This document shows positions 1 through 8,230 of a stretch of DNA of 64,000 nt, in pieces. Under the pieces are notes generated by a model that saw nothing but the letters and a program-made list of their open reading frames with translations, was not told where the DNA came from and made no database searches. Origin of the DNA: Streptomyces sp. NBC_01723 (lineage in GTDB: Bacteria > Actinomycetota > Actinomycetes > Streptomycetales > Streptomycetaceae); NCBI RefSeq assembly GCF_036246005.1, contig NZ_CP109171.1, forward strand, positions 1,662,001 through 1,726,000, in the 5' to 3' direction. Position 1 is the first letter of the stretch, and every line of letters starts with the position of its first letter. The position numbers and the translations under genes were made by a program.

Positions 1-335
1 CGACGTTCACGGTGGGGCGGCTGCCCGCGGAGGTCGGCTACCGCTGGGTCACGGACGACGGTTCGGTCTCCGACCCGGGGTGGCGGACGCTGTCCTTCCC
101 CGCGGACGGCGACCGCTCGGACGAGGACACCGTCGTGGTGACGACGCGCGAGGACAGTGGCGCGTTCGAGGGCGCCGTGCGGGTGGAGGTGCGGTCCCCG
201 GTGCGGGCCACGTCGAACGCCGTGGCGTTCTCCGTGACCTGCGAGACCGGGACGGAGACGGAGACCCCGGCCGACGGGGCCTCCCCCTCCTCTTCCGCTT
301 CGGGTCAGGCGGCGCCGTTGAGGACCGGCAGGTAG
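1..335 (+). CDS. C-terminal end of a probable exported Ig-like domain protein (partial)
   Basis: The frame is open from the window edge (first full codon at base 3) to TAG at 333-335. The visible 111 residues alternate short hydrophobic strands with charged turns, as in a beta-sandwich. They end in a Thr/Glu/Ser/Pro-rich tail that looks disordered and extracytoplasmic. GC3 is high and matches the neighbours, so the frame looks real. The last 31 bases overlap the 3' end of the convergent SGNH esterase gene. The family cannot be fixed because the N-terminus is outside the window; the C-terminal sensor part of a membrane protein such as a Ser/Thr kinase is possible but is a guess from remembered synteny. 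Confidence 0.55.
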   Translation, partial: TFTVGRLPAEVGYRWVTDDGSVSDPGWRTLSFPADGDRSDEDTVVVTTREDSGAFEGAVRVEVRSPVRATSNAVAFSVTCETGTETETPADGASPSSSASGQAAPLRTGR

Positions 336-1111
336 CCGCCGGACTGACCGGCCGCGGTCGGGTGGTACGACTCGCCGATGTTCAGCCAGTTGACGCTGTG
401 CAGCCACGAGGCGCCGGAGCACAGCTCGTGACCGGTGAAGGTGGTGCGGACGTCGCCGAAGGTGAAGCCGTGGTCGGCGGCGCGCTTGGCGATGGCGGTG
501 TTGAGGTAGTCGGAGGCCTCGTTGATCGCCTTCCGCTTGGTCTCGGAGAGGCCGATGCAGGAGGTGCCGAGCTTGTAGAAGCGCGGGTAGCCGATGACGA
601 CGACGTCGGCGTTGGGGGCCTTGGCGCTGATCGCCGAGTAGACGCTGTCGAGGTTGCCGGGCAGCGTCGAGTCGACGTAGGCCTTCGCGGTGGCGATCCG
701 CGAGAGACAGGTGCTGTCGGACTGGAGCACGCAGGTCGTCATGACGTCGGCGAAGCCCGCGTCGTTGCCGCCGACGCTGATCGAGACGAGGCCGGTGGCC
801 GTGGAGAGCGGGCCGAGTTGTCCGGAGAGAACTTCACTCGTTCGGGCGCCCGAGCAGGCCGTGAAGTCGAAGGTCGTGGGGGAGTTGGCGGCCGCCCAGA
901 GGTACGGGTGGGCCTTGGTGCTGCGCTTGCAGTCGCCGCTGGAGCTGATGTAGCTGCCCGCTCCGACCCCTGAGGAATAGGAGTCGCCGAGGGCCACATA
1001 GCCCCCGGCCGCGGTGGGTTGGGCCGCCTGGGCGGTCGCGGCCCCGGTGAGGGCGGCGCCGGCGGCGAGGAGGACGGAACTCAGGAAGCCGACAAGTCGG
1101 AGACGTCTCAT
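305..1111 (-). CDS. Secreted SGNH/GDSL-family esterase-lipase
   Basis: A 268-residue secreted hydrolase expected to cleave carboxylic esters outside the cell. Residues 1-29 form a Sec signal peptide (two Arg, a long Ala/Leu core, cleavage near AQA). Block I is GDSYSSG with nucleophile Ser44, block III is GGND at 114-117, and the histidine block is ESYHP with His250; this matches the Ser-His arrangement of Streptomyces SGNH lipases. Several cysteines fit the disulfides of that family. ATG at 1111 was chosen because AAAGGAGG lies 5-6 bases upstream and the signal peptide starts there; the open frame runs further upstream without supporting signals. It is monocistronic and convergent with the preceding partial gene. 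Confidence 0.93.
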   Translation of the reverse strand: MRRLRLVGFLSSVLLAAGAALTGAATAQAAQPTAAGGYVALGDSYSSGVGAGSYISSSGDCKRSTKAHPYLWAAANSPTTFDFTACSGARTSEVLSGQLGPLSTATGLVSISVGGNDAGFADVMTTCVLQSDSTCLSRIATAKAYVDSTLPGNLDSVYSAISAKAPNADVVVIGYPRFYKLGTSCIGLSETKRKAINEASDYLNTAIAKRAADHGFTFGDVRTTFTGHELCSGASWLHSVNWLNIGESYHPTAAGQSGGYLPVLNGAA

Positions 1112-1663
1112 GGAACCTCCTTTAGCAGGATCTCTGCCGTAACCGTCGTAACAGTGACGCGCGTTGACCGGGAGTGTCCATGCCAAGAAATGGCTGACAG
1201 TCATTCAAAATCGGACGAAAGTCAGTGGGAACGTCAGTGCGCCCTTGACGCTCCGAGCCGGGCTGGGCCAGATTGAGGCGCGAAGAACAGATGACGGCAA
1301 AACAACAAAAACGTGAGACCTGCTTCCAGGTCTTGCCATACGGTTTCAATCGTCAATACCGTCATACATCTCCCGCATCGGTACGTCGGCAAGCGGCTCA
1401 GGGGAGGGCTCGAGGCCGCGGCGCACCGAGGCGGGACGCGCGGTAGGGGGGTGCCGTGCTCGGTGACCGCATCGGTGACCGGGCCGTGCCGCGCGGTCGG
1501 CTGCCGTTTTCTCGCGGTGCCGACAAGCTTTGCCAGCTCATCTGGCACGCACGGAGTAGCACTTCGTCGCGCGCCGGCTGGGCGAGAACCCCCCTTTCGA
1601 ACCGGATACAGAGCCGGACCGCCCCTGGGGCGGGCGGTCCGCCGGACGAGAGGGACCAGACTC
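1112..1663. other. Divergent intergenic region, AT-richer core near 1285-1380
   Basis: A 552-base stretch between the divergent esterase and glycosyltransferase genes. It has no credible coding frame. The part around 1285-1380 is clearly richer in A+T than its surroundings and probably holds the promoters. A perfect 7-bp inverted repeat with a 4-nt loop (AGACCTG/CAGGTCT) sits at 1316-1333. Confidence 0.5.
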
Positions 1664-2548
1664 ATGAGCTCAGTTCTGCAGCCGGCTTCGACGGGCAACG
1701 ATCCGTCGGCCGACCCGACACCCGCCGGAAAGTACCGGCCCGTCTCCTCGCACCTGGCGATAGCACCGCCGGTGAGCGTGGTCATACCCGCCATGAACGA
1801 GGCGGAGAACCTTCCCTACGTCTTCAAGACGCTGCCCGAGTGGGTCCACGAGGTCGTCCTCGTGGACGGCAACTCCACCGACAACACCATCGAGGTCGCC
1901 CGGGAGCTGTGGCCGGACGTCAAGGTCGTCGAGCAGCGCGGAAAGGGCAAGGGGGACGCGCTGATCACCGGGTTCAAGGCGTGCACCGGGGACATCATCG
2001 TGATGGTCGACGCCGACGGCTCGGCCGACGGCCAGGAGATCGTCTCCTACGTCTCCGCGCTCGTCTCCGGCGCCGACTTCGCCAAGGGCTCCCGCTTCGC
2101 CAACGGCGGTGGCACCGACGACATGACCTTCATCCGCAAGCTCGGCAACCGCGCCCTGTGCGCGGTGGTCAACCGGAAGTTCGGCGCCCGCTACACCGAC
2201 CTCTGCTACGGCTACAACGCGTTCTGGCGGCACTGCCTGGACAAGATCGACCTCGACTGCACCGGTTTCGAGGTGGAGACCCTGATGAACATCAGGGTGG
2301 TCAAGGCCGGCCTGAAGGTCCAGGAGATTCCCAGCCACGAGTACCTGCGCATCCACGGTGTCAGCAACCTGCGCGCGGTGCGGGACGGGTTGCGGGTGCT
2401 CAGAGTCATCCTCGACGAGCGCTCCAACCGGCGTGCGCTGCGCGGCCGTACGCGCTCGGCGACGCTCGGCCCGGTCGGTTCCGTCACCGCCGTCGCGCCG
2501 GTGACCCCCGTGAGCCCGGTGGCACCCGCCCGCGGGAAGGCGTCTTGA
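1664..2548 (+). CDS. Glycosyltransferase family 2 (polyprenyl/dolichyl-phosphate sugar synthase type)
   Basis: A 294-residue GT-A fold transferase. The nucleotide-sugar site is seen in VSVVIPAMNEAENL (37-50), LVDGNSTD (66-73) and the metal-binding DADGS (116-120). The region around GTDDMTFIRKLGNR and the conserved YNAFWR segment are typical of dolichyl-phosphate mannose/glucose synthase-like enzymes that load a sugar on a polyprenyl phosphate. It has no C-terminal membrane domain; the tail is a low-complexity Val/Pro/Ala stretch. ATG 1664 is used because the long upstream extension of the frame has no domain. It overlaps the next gene by 4 bp and starts a three-gene cell-surface glycan operon. 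Confidence 0.85.
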   Translation: MSSVLQPASTGNDPSADPTPAGKYRPVSSHLAIAPPVSVVIPAMNEAENLPYVFKTLPEWVHEVVLVDGNSTDNTIEVARELWPDVKVVEQRGKGKGDALITGFKACTGDIIVMVDADGSADGQEIVSYVSALVSGADFAKGSRFANGGGTDDMTFIRKLGNRALCAVVNRKFGARYTDLCYGYNAFWRHCLDKIDLDCTGFEVETLMNIRVVKAGLKVQEIPSHEYLRIHGVSNLRAVRDGLRVLRVILDERSNRRALRGRTRSATLGPVGSVTAVAPVTPVSPVAPARGKAS

Positions 2549-3564
2549 GCGGTAGCCGCGCCTCGCTCACGGTCTCCGTGGTGATCTGCGTCTACACCGA
2601 GGACCGCTGGGAGGACATCCTCGCGGCGGTCGACTCGGTGCGGGCGCAGTCCCACCCGGCCCGGGAAACGCTGCTGGTCGTCGACCACAACGAGGCGCTC
2701 CGGGACCGGCTGATCAAGGCATACGAGGAGTACACGGAACGACGGGAGGTGCGGGTGCTCGCCAACGCGGGCCCCCGCGGCCTGTCCGCCGGCCGCAACA
2801 CCGGCATCGCCGCCTCGCGCGGCGAGGTGATCGCCTTCCTCGACGACGACGCCGTGGCCGAACGCGACTGGCTGCGCCACTTCGCCGAGGGGTACGCCGA
2901 CCCGGCGGTCGTCGCCGTCGGCGGGCGAACGGTGCCGATCTGGGCGTCGGGGCGCCGGCCCGTCTGGTTCCCCGAGGAGTTCGACTGGGTGGTGGGCTGC
3001 ACGTACCGCGGCCTGCCGCCCGGCCGCGTCCGGGTGCGCAACGTGCTGGGCGGCAACGCCTCCTTCCGGCGCGAGGCGTTCGACGCGGCGGGCGGCTTCG
3101 CCACCGGCATCGGACGGGACGGCGACAAGCGCCCGCTGGGCTGCGAGGAGACCGAGCTGTGCATCCGGCTCTCCCGCGCCCGGCCCGACGCCGTCCTGCT
3201 GATCGACGACCGGGCGGTGATCCACCACCGGGTGCCCGCGGCCCGCGAGCACTTCGGCTACTTCCGCACCCGTGCCTACGCCGAGGGCCTGTCCAAGGCC
3301 CTGGTGGCGCGCAGCGTCGGCGCGGACAAGGGCCTGGAGTCCGAACGCCGGTACGCCACCCGGGTGCTGCCGGCGGGAGTGGCGCGCGGGCTGCGCGACG
3401 CCGTGATGGCCCGGCCGGGCGGCGCGGGCCGGGCGGGCGCGATCGTGGCCGGGGTGCTCACGGCGGCGGGCGGTTACGTGGTGGGGAGCCTGCGGGCCCG
3501 CCGGGGCGGAGCCACGTTCTCGGTGGCGCCGCTCGCTCCCGCCGAGGGGGGCGCGCATGGCTGA
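2545..3564 (+). CDS. Glycosyltransferase family 2
   Basis: A 339-residue GT2 enzyme. SVVICVYTED (11-20) begins the fold, GLSAGRNTGI (79-88) is the sugar-nucleotide loop, and FLDDDAV (98-104) carries the DXD metal ligands. GGNASFRREAF and the CEETELCIRL acceptor/base motif follow. A hydrophobic segment near the C-terminus (about 285-305) may be membrane associated. The start is TTG at 2545, inside a TTGA overlap with the previous stop and preceded by GGGAAGG, so translation is coupled; the next candidate starts would cut into the first beta strand. The substrate is unknown. It sits between another GT2 and a deacetylase. Confidence 0.82.
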   Translation: MSGSRASLTVSVVICVYTEDRWEDILAAVDSVRAQSHPARETLLVVDHNEALRDRLIKAYEEYTERREVRVLANAGPRGLSAGRNTGIAASRGEVIAFLDDDAVAERDWLRHFAEGYADPAVVAVGGRTVPIWASGRRPVWFPEEFDWVVGCTYRGLPPGRVRVRNVLGGNASFRREAFDAAGGFATGIGRDGDKRPLGCEETELCIRLSRARPDAVLLIDDRAVIHHRVPAAREHFGYFRTRAYAEGLSKALVARSVGADKGLESERRYATRVLPAGVARGLRDAVMARPGGAGRAGAIVAGVLTAAGGYVVGSLRARRGGATFSVAPLAPAEGGAHG

Positions 3565-4366
3565 GGAGGCGGACGCGCGCGTACCGGTGCTCATGTACCA
3601 CGCGGTCGCCGCCGAACCGAACGACGCCACCCGCGCCCTGTCGGTGACGCCGGAGGCCTTCGCGGAGCAGATGGCGGCGATCGCCGACCGGGGCCTGACC
3701 CCGATCGGCACGGCGGAGCTGGCCGCCGCCTGGCGCTCGGGGCGTCCGCTGCCGAGGCGGCCCGTCCTGATCACCTTCGACGACGGCTACGAGGGCGTGC
3801 ACCGGCACGCCCTGCCCGCCCTGGCCGAGCACGGCTTCGCTGCCACCCTGTTCGTCTCGACCGGCTGGCTGCGCGGCCCGTACGACACCGGGGGCGCCCT
3901 GGACACCATGCTCGACTGGGACCAGGTCCGCGAACTGGCCGCGGCCGGCGTGGAGATCGGGGGGCACAGCCACACGCATCCGCAGCTCGACCAGATCGGC
4001 GAGGAGCGGCTGCGGTTCGAGCTGATCCACTGCAAGGAGATCGTCGCCGACCAACTGGGCACCGTACCGACCTCGTTCGCCTACCCGTACGGGTACTCGG
4101 ACCGCCGGGTGCGGCGGGCGGTGCGGGAGACGGGCTACGCGCAGGCGCTCGCCGTCGGCAACGGCCTGGCCCGCCGCGCGCAGGGGCCGTACGCCCTGCG
4201 GCGGGTCACCGTGCGCCGCCGCACGGGGCTCGACGAGTTCGCCCGGCTGGTCGAGGGCCGCGCGATCGCCCGGACCTTCGCCGGGGACCGCGTCCTCACC
4301 AAGGGGTACGCCGTACTCCGCAGGACCCGGCAGGCGGGGAGGGGGGTGCTGGGGGCCGGTGCCTGA
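3557..4366 (+). CDS. Polysaccharide deacetylase (CE4, NodB domain)
   Basis: A 269-residue carbohydrate esterase 4. The motifs are all present: TFDDG (73-77, catalytic Asp and metal Asp), HSHTHP (137-142, metal histidines), and AYPYG (175-179). The opening VPVLMYHAV strand is typical. There is no signal peptide or transmembrane helix, so it may act on a cytoplasmic or membrane-linked intermediate, or be exported another way. ATG 3557 overlaps the previous gene by 8 bp behind GAGGGGGG. As the third gene of a GT2-GT2-CE4 operon it probably removes an acetyl (or similar) group from the glycan made by its partners. Confidence 0.87.
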   Translation: MAEEADARVPVLMYHAVAAEPNDATRALSVTPEAFAEQMAAIADRGLTPIGTAELAAAWRSGRPLPRRPVLITFDDGYEGVHRHALPALAEHGFAATLFVSTGWLRGPYDTGGALDTMLDWDQVRELAAAGVEIGGHSHTHPQLDQIGEERLRFELIHCKEIVADQLGTVPTSFAYPYGYSDRRVRRAVRETGYAQALAVGNGLARRAQGPYALRRVTVRRRTGLDEFARLVEGRAIARTFAGDRVLTKGYAVLRRTRQAGRGVLGAGA

Positions 4367-4459
4367 ACCGCCGGCCGCCCGCACCGCCGACCGCCGTCCG
4401 TACCGCTTGTGCCCGGGAAACCGGGTGCACGCGGCGGCCGGGTGCCGGATCATGGCGGC

Positions 4460-5554
4460 ATGTCCGTGAACCCGCACGACGCCCTGCCGATCCGGCTCAA
4501 CGTCGACGACAGCGACTCCCCGTCCGACGTCGTCGACGCGCTGTTCCTCGGCCGCTTCGCGACGGGCGAGCAGCCGTACTCGCACGCGACGAACATCGAC
4601 CGCGTGCGGTCCGCCGCCACGCTGCTGCCGCGGGGCGCTCGGGTGCTGCGGACCGCCCGCGACGACGACCGCAGCGCCACGCTGGCGGAGGGCGACGGCT
4701 GGACGCTGCTCGTCTCGCGGTGGAACCGTGGCGCCGACGTCACGGTGACGGCGACCAGCGCCGAACTGGCGGAGAAGGTGCTCGGCGAGGCGACGGACGG
4801 CGCGGCGGACGAGCCCGAACCGCAGCCGGAGAACGTCACGATGGGCTTCTGGTACGTCTCCCCGCGCCGCGGCCCGCACCGCACCACCCGGCAGATCTCG
4901 GCGGGCACCTGGGAGGAGGTCCGCGCCAACTACACGGCGCCGGTCGCGGACGCGATGGACGGCCTGATGAAGACGACCCCCGAGGACATCGCGGGCCGCC
5001 TGCTGCTCCTGCACGGGCCGCCCGGCACCGGCAAGACCTCGGCGTTGCGCACGCTCGCCCGGTCCTGGCGGGACTGGTGCCAGGTGGACTGCGTCCTCGA
5101 CCCCGAGCGGCTCTTCTCCGACGTCGGCTATCTGATGGACATCGCCATCGGCGAGGAGGACGCGGCGGGCAAGGGCCGCTGGCGGCTGCTGCTGCTGGAG
5201 GACTGCGACGAACTGATCCGCGGCGAGGCCAAGCACACCGCGGGGCAGGCGCTGTCGCGGCTGCTGAACCTCACGGACGGGCTGCTGGGCCAGGGCCGCA
5301 ACGTCCTCGTCGGCGTCACGACCAACGAGGACCTCGAACGCCTCCACCCCGCCGTCGTCCGCCCCGGCCGCTGCCTGGCCCGCATCGAGGTCGGCCCGCT
5401 GACCCGCCGGGAGGCGGTCGGCTGGCTCGGCACCGAGGAGGGAGTGGGCCGCGAGGGCGCCACCCTGGCGGAGCTGTACGCGCTGCGCCGGGGCACCTCG
5501 CCCACCGCGCTGCCGGAGCCGCGGGCCGGTTCGGAGGCCGGGCTCTACCTGTAG
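4460..5554 (+). CDS. DUF5925-AAA ATPase
   Basis: A 364-residue two-part protein. Residues 1 to about 125 resemble the actinobacterial DUF5925 region (beta-rich, conserved, unknown role). Residues 180-330 form an AAA+ module with Walker A GPPGTGKT (186-193), Walker B LLLLEDCDE (about 243-251), a sensor-1-like TTNED and an Arg-containing VRPGR box. The AAA core resembles BCS1/FtsH-type ATPases that remodel proteins, but no protease or membrane domain is present. The ATG at 4460 was chosen because the DUF5925 start follows it; an earlier in-frame GTG/ATG region lacks support. It stands alone, 16 bp before the DUF72 gene. Confidence 0.8.
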   Translation: MSVNPHDALPIRLNVDDSDSPSDVVDALFLGRFATGEQPYSHATNIDRVRSAATLLPRGARVLRTARDDDRSATLAEGDGWTLLVSRWNRGADVTVTATSAELAEKVLGEATDGAADEPEPQPENVTMGFWYVSPRRGPHRTTRQISAGTWEEVRANYTAPVADAMDGLMKTTPEDIAGRLLLLHGPPGTGKTSALRTLARSWRDWCQVDCVLDPERLFSDVGYLMDIAIGEEDAAGKGRWRLLLLEDCDELIRGEAKHTAGQALSRLLNLTDGLLGQGRNVLVGVTTNEDLERLHPAVVRPGRCLARIEVGPLTRREAVGWLGTEEGVGREGATLAELYALRRGTSPTALPEPRAGSEAGLYL

Positions 5555-5570
5555 ATGCTTTGATGGGGGT

Positions 5571-6302
5571 ATGCCCCTGTTCGTCGGCACGTCGGGCTGG
5601 CAGTACCGGGACTGGCGGGAGGCCTTCTACCCGCCCGGTCTGCCGGTACGGCTCTGGCTGGAGCGGTACACGGACGTCTTCCCGACGGTCGAGATCAACA
5701 ACGCCTTCTACCGGCTGCCGGCGCGCGAGACGTTCGAGGCGTGGCGGGAGCGGGTGCCGCCGGACTTCGTGGTCGCGGTCAAGGCGAGCCGCTACCTGAC
5801 GCACATCAGACGACTGCGTGATCCGGCGGAGCCGGTCGACCGCCTCATGACCCACGCGGCGGGCCTGGGCGACCGGCTCGGCCCGGTCCTGCTCCAGCTC
5901 CCGCCGACCCTGCGTGCCGACCCGGCCCTCCTGGACGCCTGCCTCGCCTGCTTCCCGCCCGGGACGCGGGTCGCGGTGGAACCCCGGCACGACTCCTGGT
6001 GGACGCCCGAGGCCCGGGAGGTCCTGACGTCCCGGGGCGCGGCCCTGTGCTGGGCGGACGTCCGGGCCCGCCCGCTCACCCCGCTGTGGCGCACCGCGGA
6101 CTGGGGCTACGTCCGCTTCCACGAGGGCCGAGCCACCCCGTGGCCCCACTACGGCCGCCGTTCCCTGTCGACTTGGCTCGACCGCATCACCACGACCTGG
6201 CCCCCCGACCAGGACGTCTACGCGTACTTCAACAACGACCAGAACGCGGCGGCGGTAAAGGACGCGCAGCGTTTCGCAAGGCTGGCGAAACGCGCCCCGT
6301 AA
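5571..6302 (+). CDS. DUF72 domain protein (YecE-like)
   Basis: A 243-residue member of the DUF72/YecE family, a TIM-barrel fold of unknown chemistry. Typical motifs are VGTSGWQYRDW at the N-terminus, EINNAFYRLP, VAVKASRYLTH, LLQLPP, VAVEPRH, and the late YAYFNNDQNAAAVKDA block. Length is normal. A GGGGGT run abuts the ATG; the gene follows the AAA ATPase by 16 bp and may be cotranscribed. Its TAA stop overlaps a dispersed Streptomyces repeat that begins at 6302. Confidence 0.88.
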   Translation: MPLFVGTSGWQYRDWREAFYPPGLPVRLWLERYTDVFPTVEINNAFYRLPARETFEAWRERVPPDFVVAVKASRYLTHIRRLRDPAEPVDRLMTHAAGLGDRLGPVLLQLPPTLRADPALLDACLACFPPGTRVAVEPRHDSWWTPEAREVLTSRGAALCWADVRARPLTPLWRTADWGYVRFHEGRATPWPHYGRRSLSTWLDRITTTWPPDQDVYAYFNNDQNAAAVKDAQRFARLAKRAP

Positions 6303-6344
6303 GGGGCGCGGGGAACTGCGCGACAAGCCACGACGCACCCGCGG
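6302..6344 (+). repeat. Dispersed intergenic repeat, copy 1
   Basis: A 43-base GC-rich sequence starting in the DUF72 stop codon. It shares 23 consecutive bases, then 18 more nearly identical ones, with a second copy at 62135-62177. The core is GGGAACTGCGCGAC. I recall this family as common in Streptomyces intergenic DNA; no search was run. Confidence 0.75.
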
Positions 6345-6373
6345 ACAAGACCGGACCGTAGCCAAAACGGCGC

Positions 6374-6742
6374 TCACCCCCCGTAAGCCGCCCGCAGGGC
6401 ATCCCGCACGGCGGCCGCCGCCTGCGCCTCCGTCAGCCCGAGCCGTCGAGCCCGCTCGGCGTAGAGCCGCGCGGCGGACGCGACCTCCCGCTCCGCCGCG
6501 GAGCCCGCGGCAGCGACGAACGTCCCGTTGCGCCCCCGCGTCTCGATCACCCCGTCCCCCTCCAGCGCCCGGTACGCCTTGGCGACGGTGTTCGCGGCGA
6601 GCCCCAGGGACTCGGCCAGTCCGCGTACGGTCGGCAGCCGGTAGCCGACCGGCAGCGCGCCCGAGCGGGCCTGGTCGGAGATCTGCGCGCGCACCTGCTC
6701 GTAGGGCGGCACGCCGTCGTCGATGTGGATCTTCAAGGTCAC
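6374..6742 (-). CDS. GntR-family regulator, YtrA subfamily
   Basis: A 122-residue repressor with the GntR winged helix at residues 10-75 (PPYEQVRAQI, LPTVRGLAESLGLAANTVAKAYRALEGDGVIETRGRNGTFV) and only a short helical C-terminus of about 45 residues. That short tail is the mark of the YtrA subfamily, which usually controls adjacent ABC transporters; none is seen here. GTG 6742 is preceded by GACAAT with a 7-bp gap, so the mRNA is probably leaderless. It is divergent from a tandem acetyltransferase gene, 72 bp away, and may regulate it and itself. Confidence 0.87.
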   Translation of the reverse strand: MTLKIHIDDGVPPYEQVRAQISDQARSGALPVGYRLPTVRGLAESLGLAANTVAKAYRALEGDGVIETRGRNGTFVAAAGSAAEREVASAARLYAERARRLGLTEAQAAAAVRDALRAAYGG

Positions 6743-6749
6743 GGGGTTG

Positions 6750-6755
6750 ATTGTC
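6750..6755 (-). promoter_or_regulatory. -10 hexamer for GntR gene (leaderless)
   Basis: GACAAT on the minus strand, 7 bp before the GTG start at 6742. No ribosome binding site lies between them. Confidence 0.5.
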
Positions 6756-6800
6756 CCGTATCCCCGCGAAAATGAGAGGCACCCGACGGCCCACCCGCCG

Positions 6801-6806
6801 TAGCGT
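6801..6806 (+). promoter_or_regulatory. -10 hexamer for acetyltransferase gene (leaderless)
   Basis: TAGCGT (TAnnnT), 8 bp before ATG 6815, with no Shine-Dalgarno sequence between. Confidence 0.5.
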
Positions 6807-6814
6807 GCGCCCAC

Positions 6815-7741
6815 ATGACCGTTCTTGTGCGCGACCTGCGCAGCGATGATCCGGCCGATGTCGCGGCCTTCGCCCATGTCCGCCATCTCGCGGTGCCGTT
6901 CATCCTGTGGACGCCGGAGGCCATCGTCCACCGGCTCGTCCACACCCACCCGGACGCCCGCAGCCGCTCCCTGGTCGCGGAGGAGGACGGTGAGGTGATC
7001 GGCACGGCGCAGATCGGACTGGTCCACGACAGCCCTGAGCCCGGCCAGGCCTTCCTCAACATCTACGTCCACCCGGAGAGGTTCCGGCGCGGGGCCGGCG
7101 GGCTGCTGGTGCGCACGGCCGAGGAGTACCTGGCCGGCGAGGGCGCGACGAAGCTGTACTCCTGGGTGCTGGACGGGCCCGCCAACCTGGCCTTCGCCGA
7201 GCGGCACGGCTACGAGCGGCGGCGCGCCGCGCACTTCCTCCGGCTGGACCTGGCAGGCGCCGCGCTCCCGCCCCTGTGGGCCCCTCCCCCGGGCGTCGAA
7301 CTGCGCACCGCCGCCGACTTCGCGGACGATCCGCGCCCGATGTTCGAGCTGGACGCGGAGACGGTGGCGGACGAACCGAGCGACGTCGACGTCGAGTTCA
7401 CGGACTACGAGGCGTGGCTCGCGGACACCTGGCGGAACCCGCTGCTGAACCGCGAACTGACGACGGTGGCGGTCGTCGACGGACGTCCCGCCGCCTTCAG
7501 CGTCGCCTACACCGACGGCACCCGGTACGCGACCGCGATGACGGGCACGGTCCGCGCGCAACGCGGCCGGGGCCTGGCCAAGCTCACCAAGACCGCCTCC
7601 CTGCACCGGGCCCGCGCCGCCGGCTGCACGGTGGCCTTCACGGGCAACGACGCCGACAACGGCCCGATGCTCGCCATCAACAAGTGGCTCGGGTACGAGG
7701 TCTGCGCGACGGAGGTGCGCCATGTCCGCGAACTCGGCTGA
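6815..7741 (+). CDS. Tandem GNAT acetyltransferase
   Basis: A 308-residue protein with two GNAT folds in a row. The first has the acetyl-CoA loop RFRRGAGG at about 90-97 and a complete fold. The second (about 165-305) has RAQRGRGLAKL at about 248-258, followed by the N-D-x-x-N motif in FTGNDADNGPMLAINKWLGY. Tandem GNATs of this type in Streptomyces often acetylate small amines or antibiotics, but no substrate can be read here. It is preceded by a leaderless-type -10 box and overlaps the following DUF402 gene by 20 bp, so the two are cotranscribed. Confidence 0.87.
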   Translation: MTVLVRDLRSDDPADVAAFAHVRHLAVPFILWTPEAIVHRLVHTHPDARSRSLVAEEDGEVIGTAQIGLVHDSPEPGQAFLNIYVHPERFRRGAGGLLVRTAEEYLAGEGATKLYSWVLDGPANLAFAERHGYERRRAAHFLRLDLAGAALPPLWAPPPGVELRTAADFADDPRPMFELDAETVADEPSDVDVEFTDYEAWLADTWRNPLLNRELTTVAVVDGRPAAFSVAYTDGTRYATAMTGTVRAQRGRGLAKLTKTASLHRARAAGCTVAFTGNDADNGPMLAINKWLGYEVCATEVRHVRELG

Positions 7742-8222
7742 GCCGCCCGCCCGGGTGGACGTCGTCCTGGTCAAGGCGGGCCGTACGAAGATCCGGTACC
7801 CGAGTGAGCTGCTGCACGACGACGGCACCCGCCTCGCCGTCCGCGCGCCTTGGGCCGGTGACGGCGTCCGCGACTTCGGCTTCGTGCGCTTCGAGGCCGG
7901 CGACGTCTTCACCGAGTACTACTGGCGCGACCGCTGGTACTCGGTGAAGGAGGTCCGCACGGCCGCCGGAGCACTGAAGGGCTGGTACTGCGACATCACC
8001 CGCCCCGCCGTCCTGACCGGCACGGAGCTGGTCGTCGAGGACCTCGACCTGGACCTGTGGCGCTCCGCCGACGGCACGGACGTACGACGCCTGGACGAGG
8101 ACGAGTTCACCGAGAGCGGCCTGGCGGACCGGGACCCGGAGGCGGCAGCGGCGGCCATGGCCGCACTGGACGAACTGGAACACCTGGCCCGCGGAAACGA
8201 CTTCACGCACCTGCTGGCCTAG
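7722..8222 (+). CDS. DUF402 domain protein
   Basis: A 166-residue protein of the DUF402 family, a beta-barrel fold related to RNA- or nucleotide-phosphate hydrolases (FomD-like). The family signature is seen in FTEYYWRDRWYSVKEV, GWYCDITRP, and the acidic VEDLDLDLW segment, which holds candidate metal ligands. ATG 7722 has GGAGG 6 bp upstream and lies inside the end of the acetyltransferase gene, which implies translational coupling. A small-molecule diphosphate hydrolase activity is known for some relatives; here it is inference. Confidence 0.85.
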   Translation: MSANSAEPPARVDVVLVKAGRTKIRYPSELLHDDGTRLAVRAPWAGDGVRDFGFVRFEAGDVFTEYYWRDRWYSVKEVRTAAGALKGWYCDITRPAVLTGTELVVEDLDLDLWRSADGTDVRRLDEDEFTESGLADRDPEAAAAAMAALDELEHLARGNDFTHLLA

Positions 8223-8230
8223 GGGGCGCC

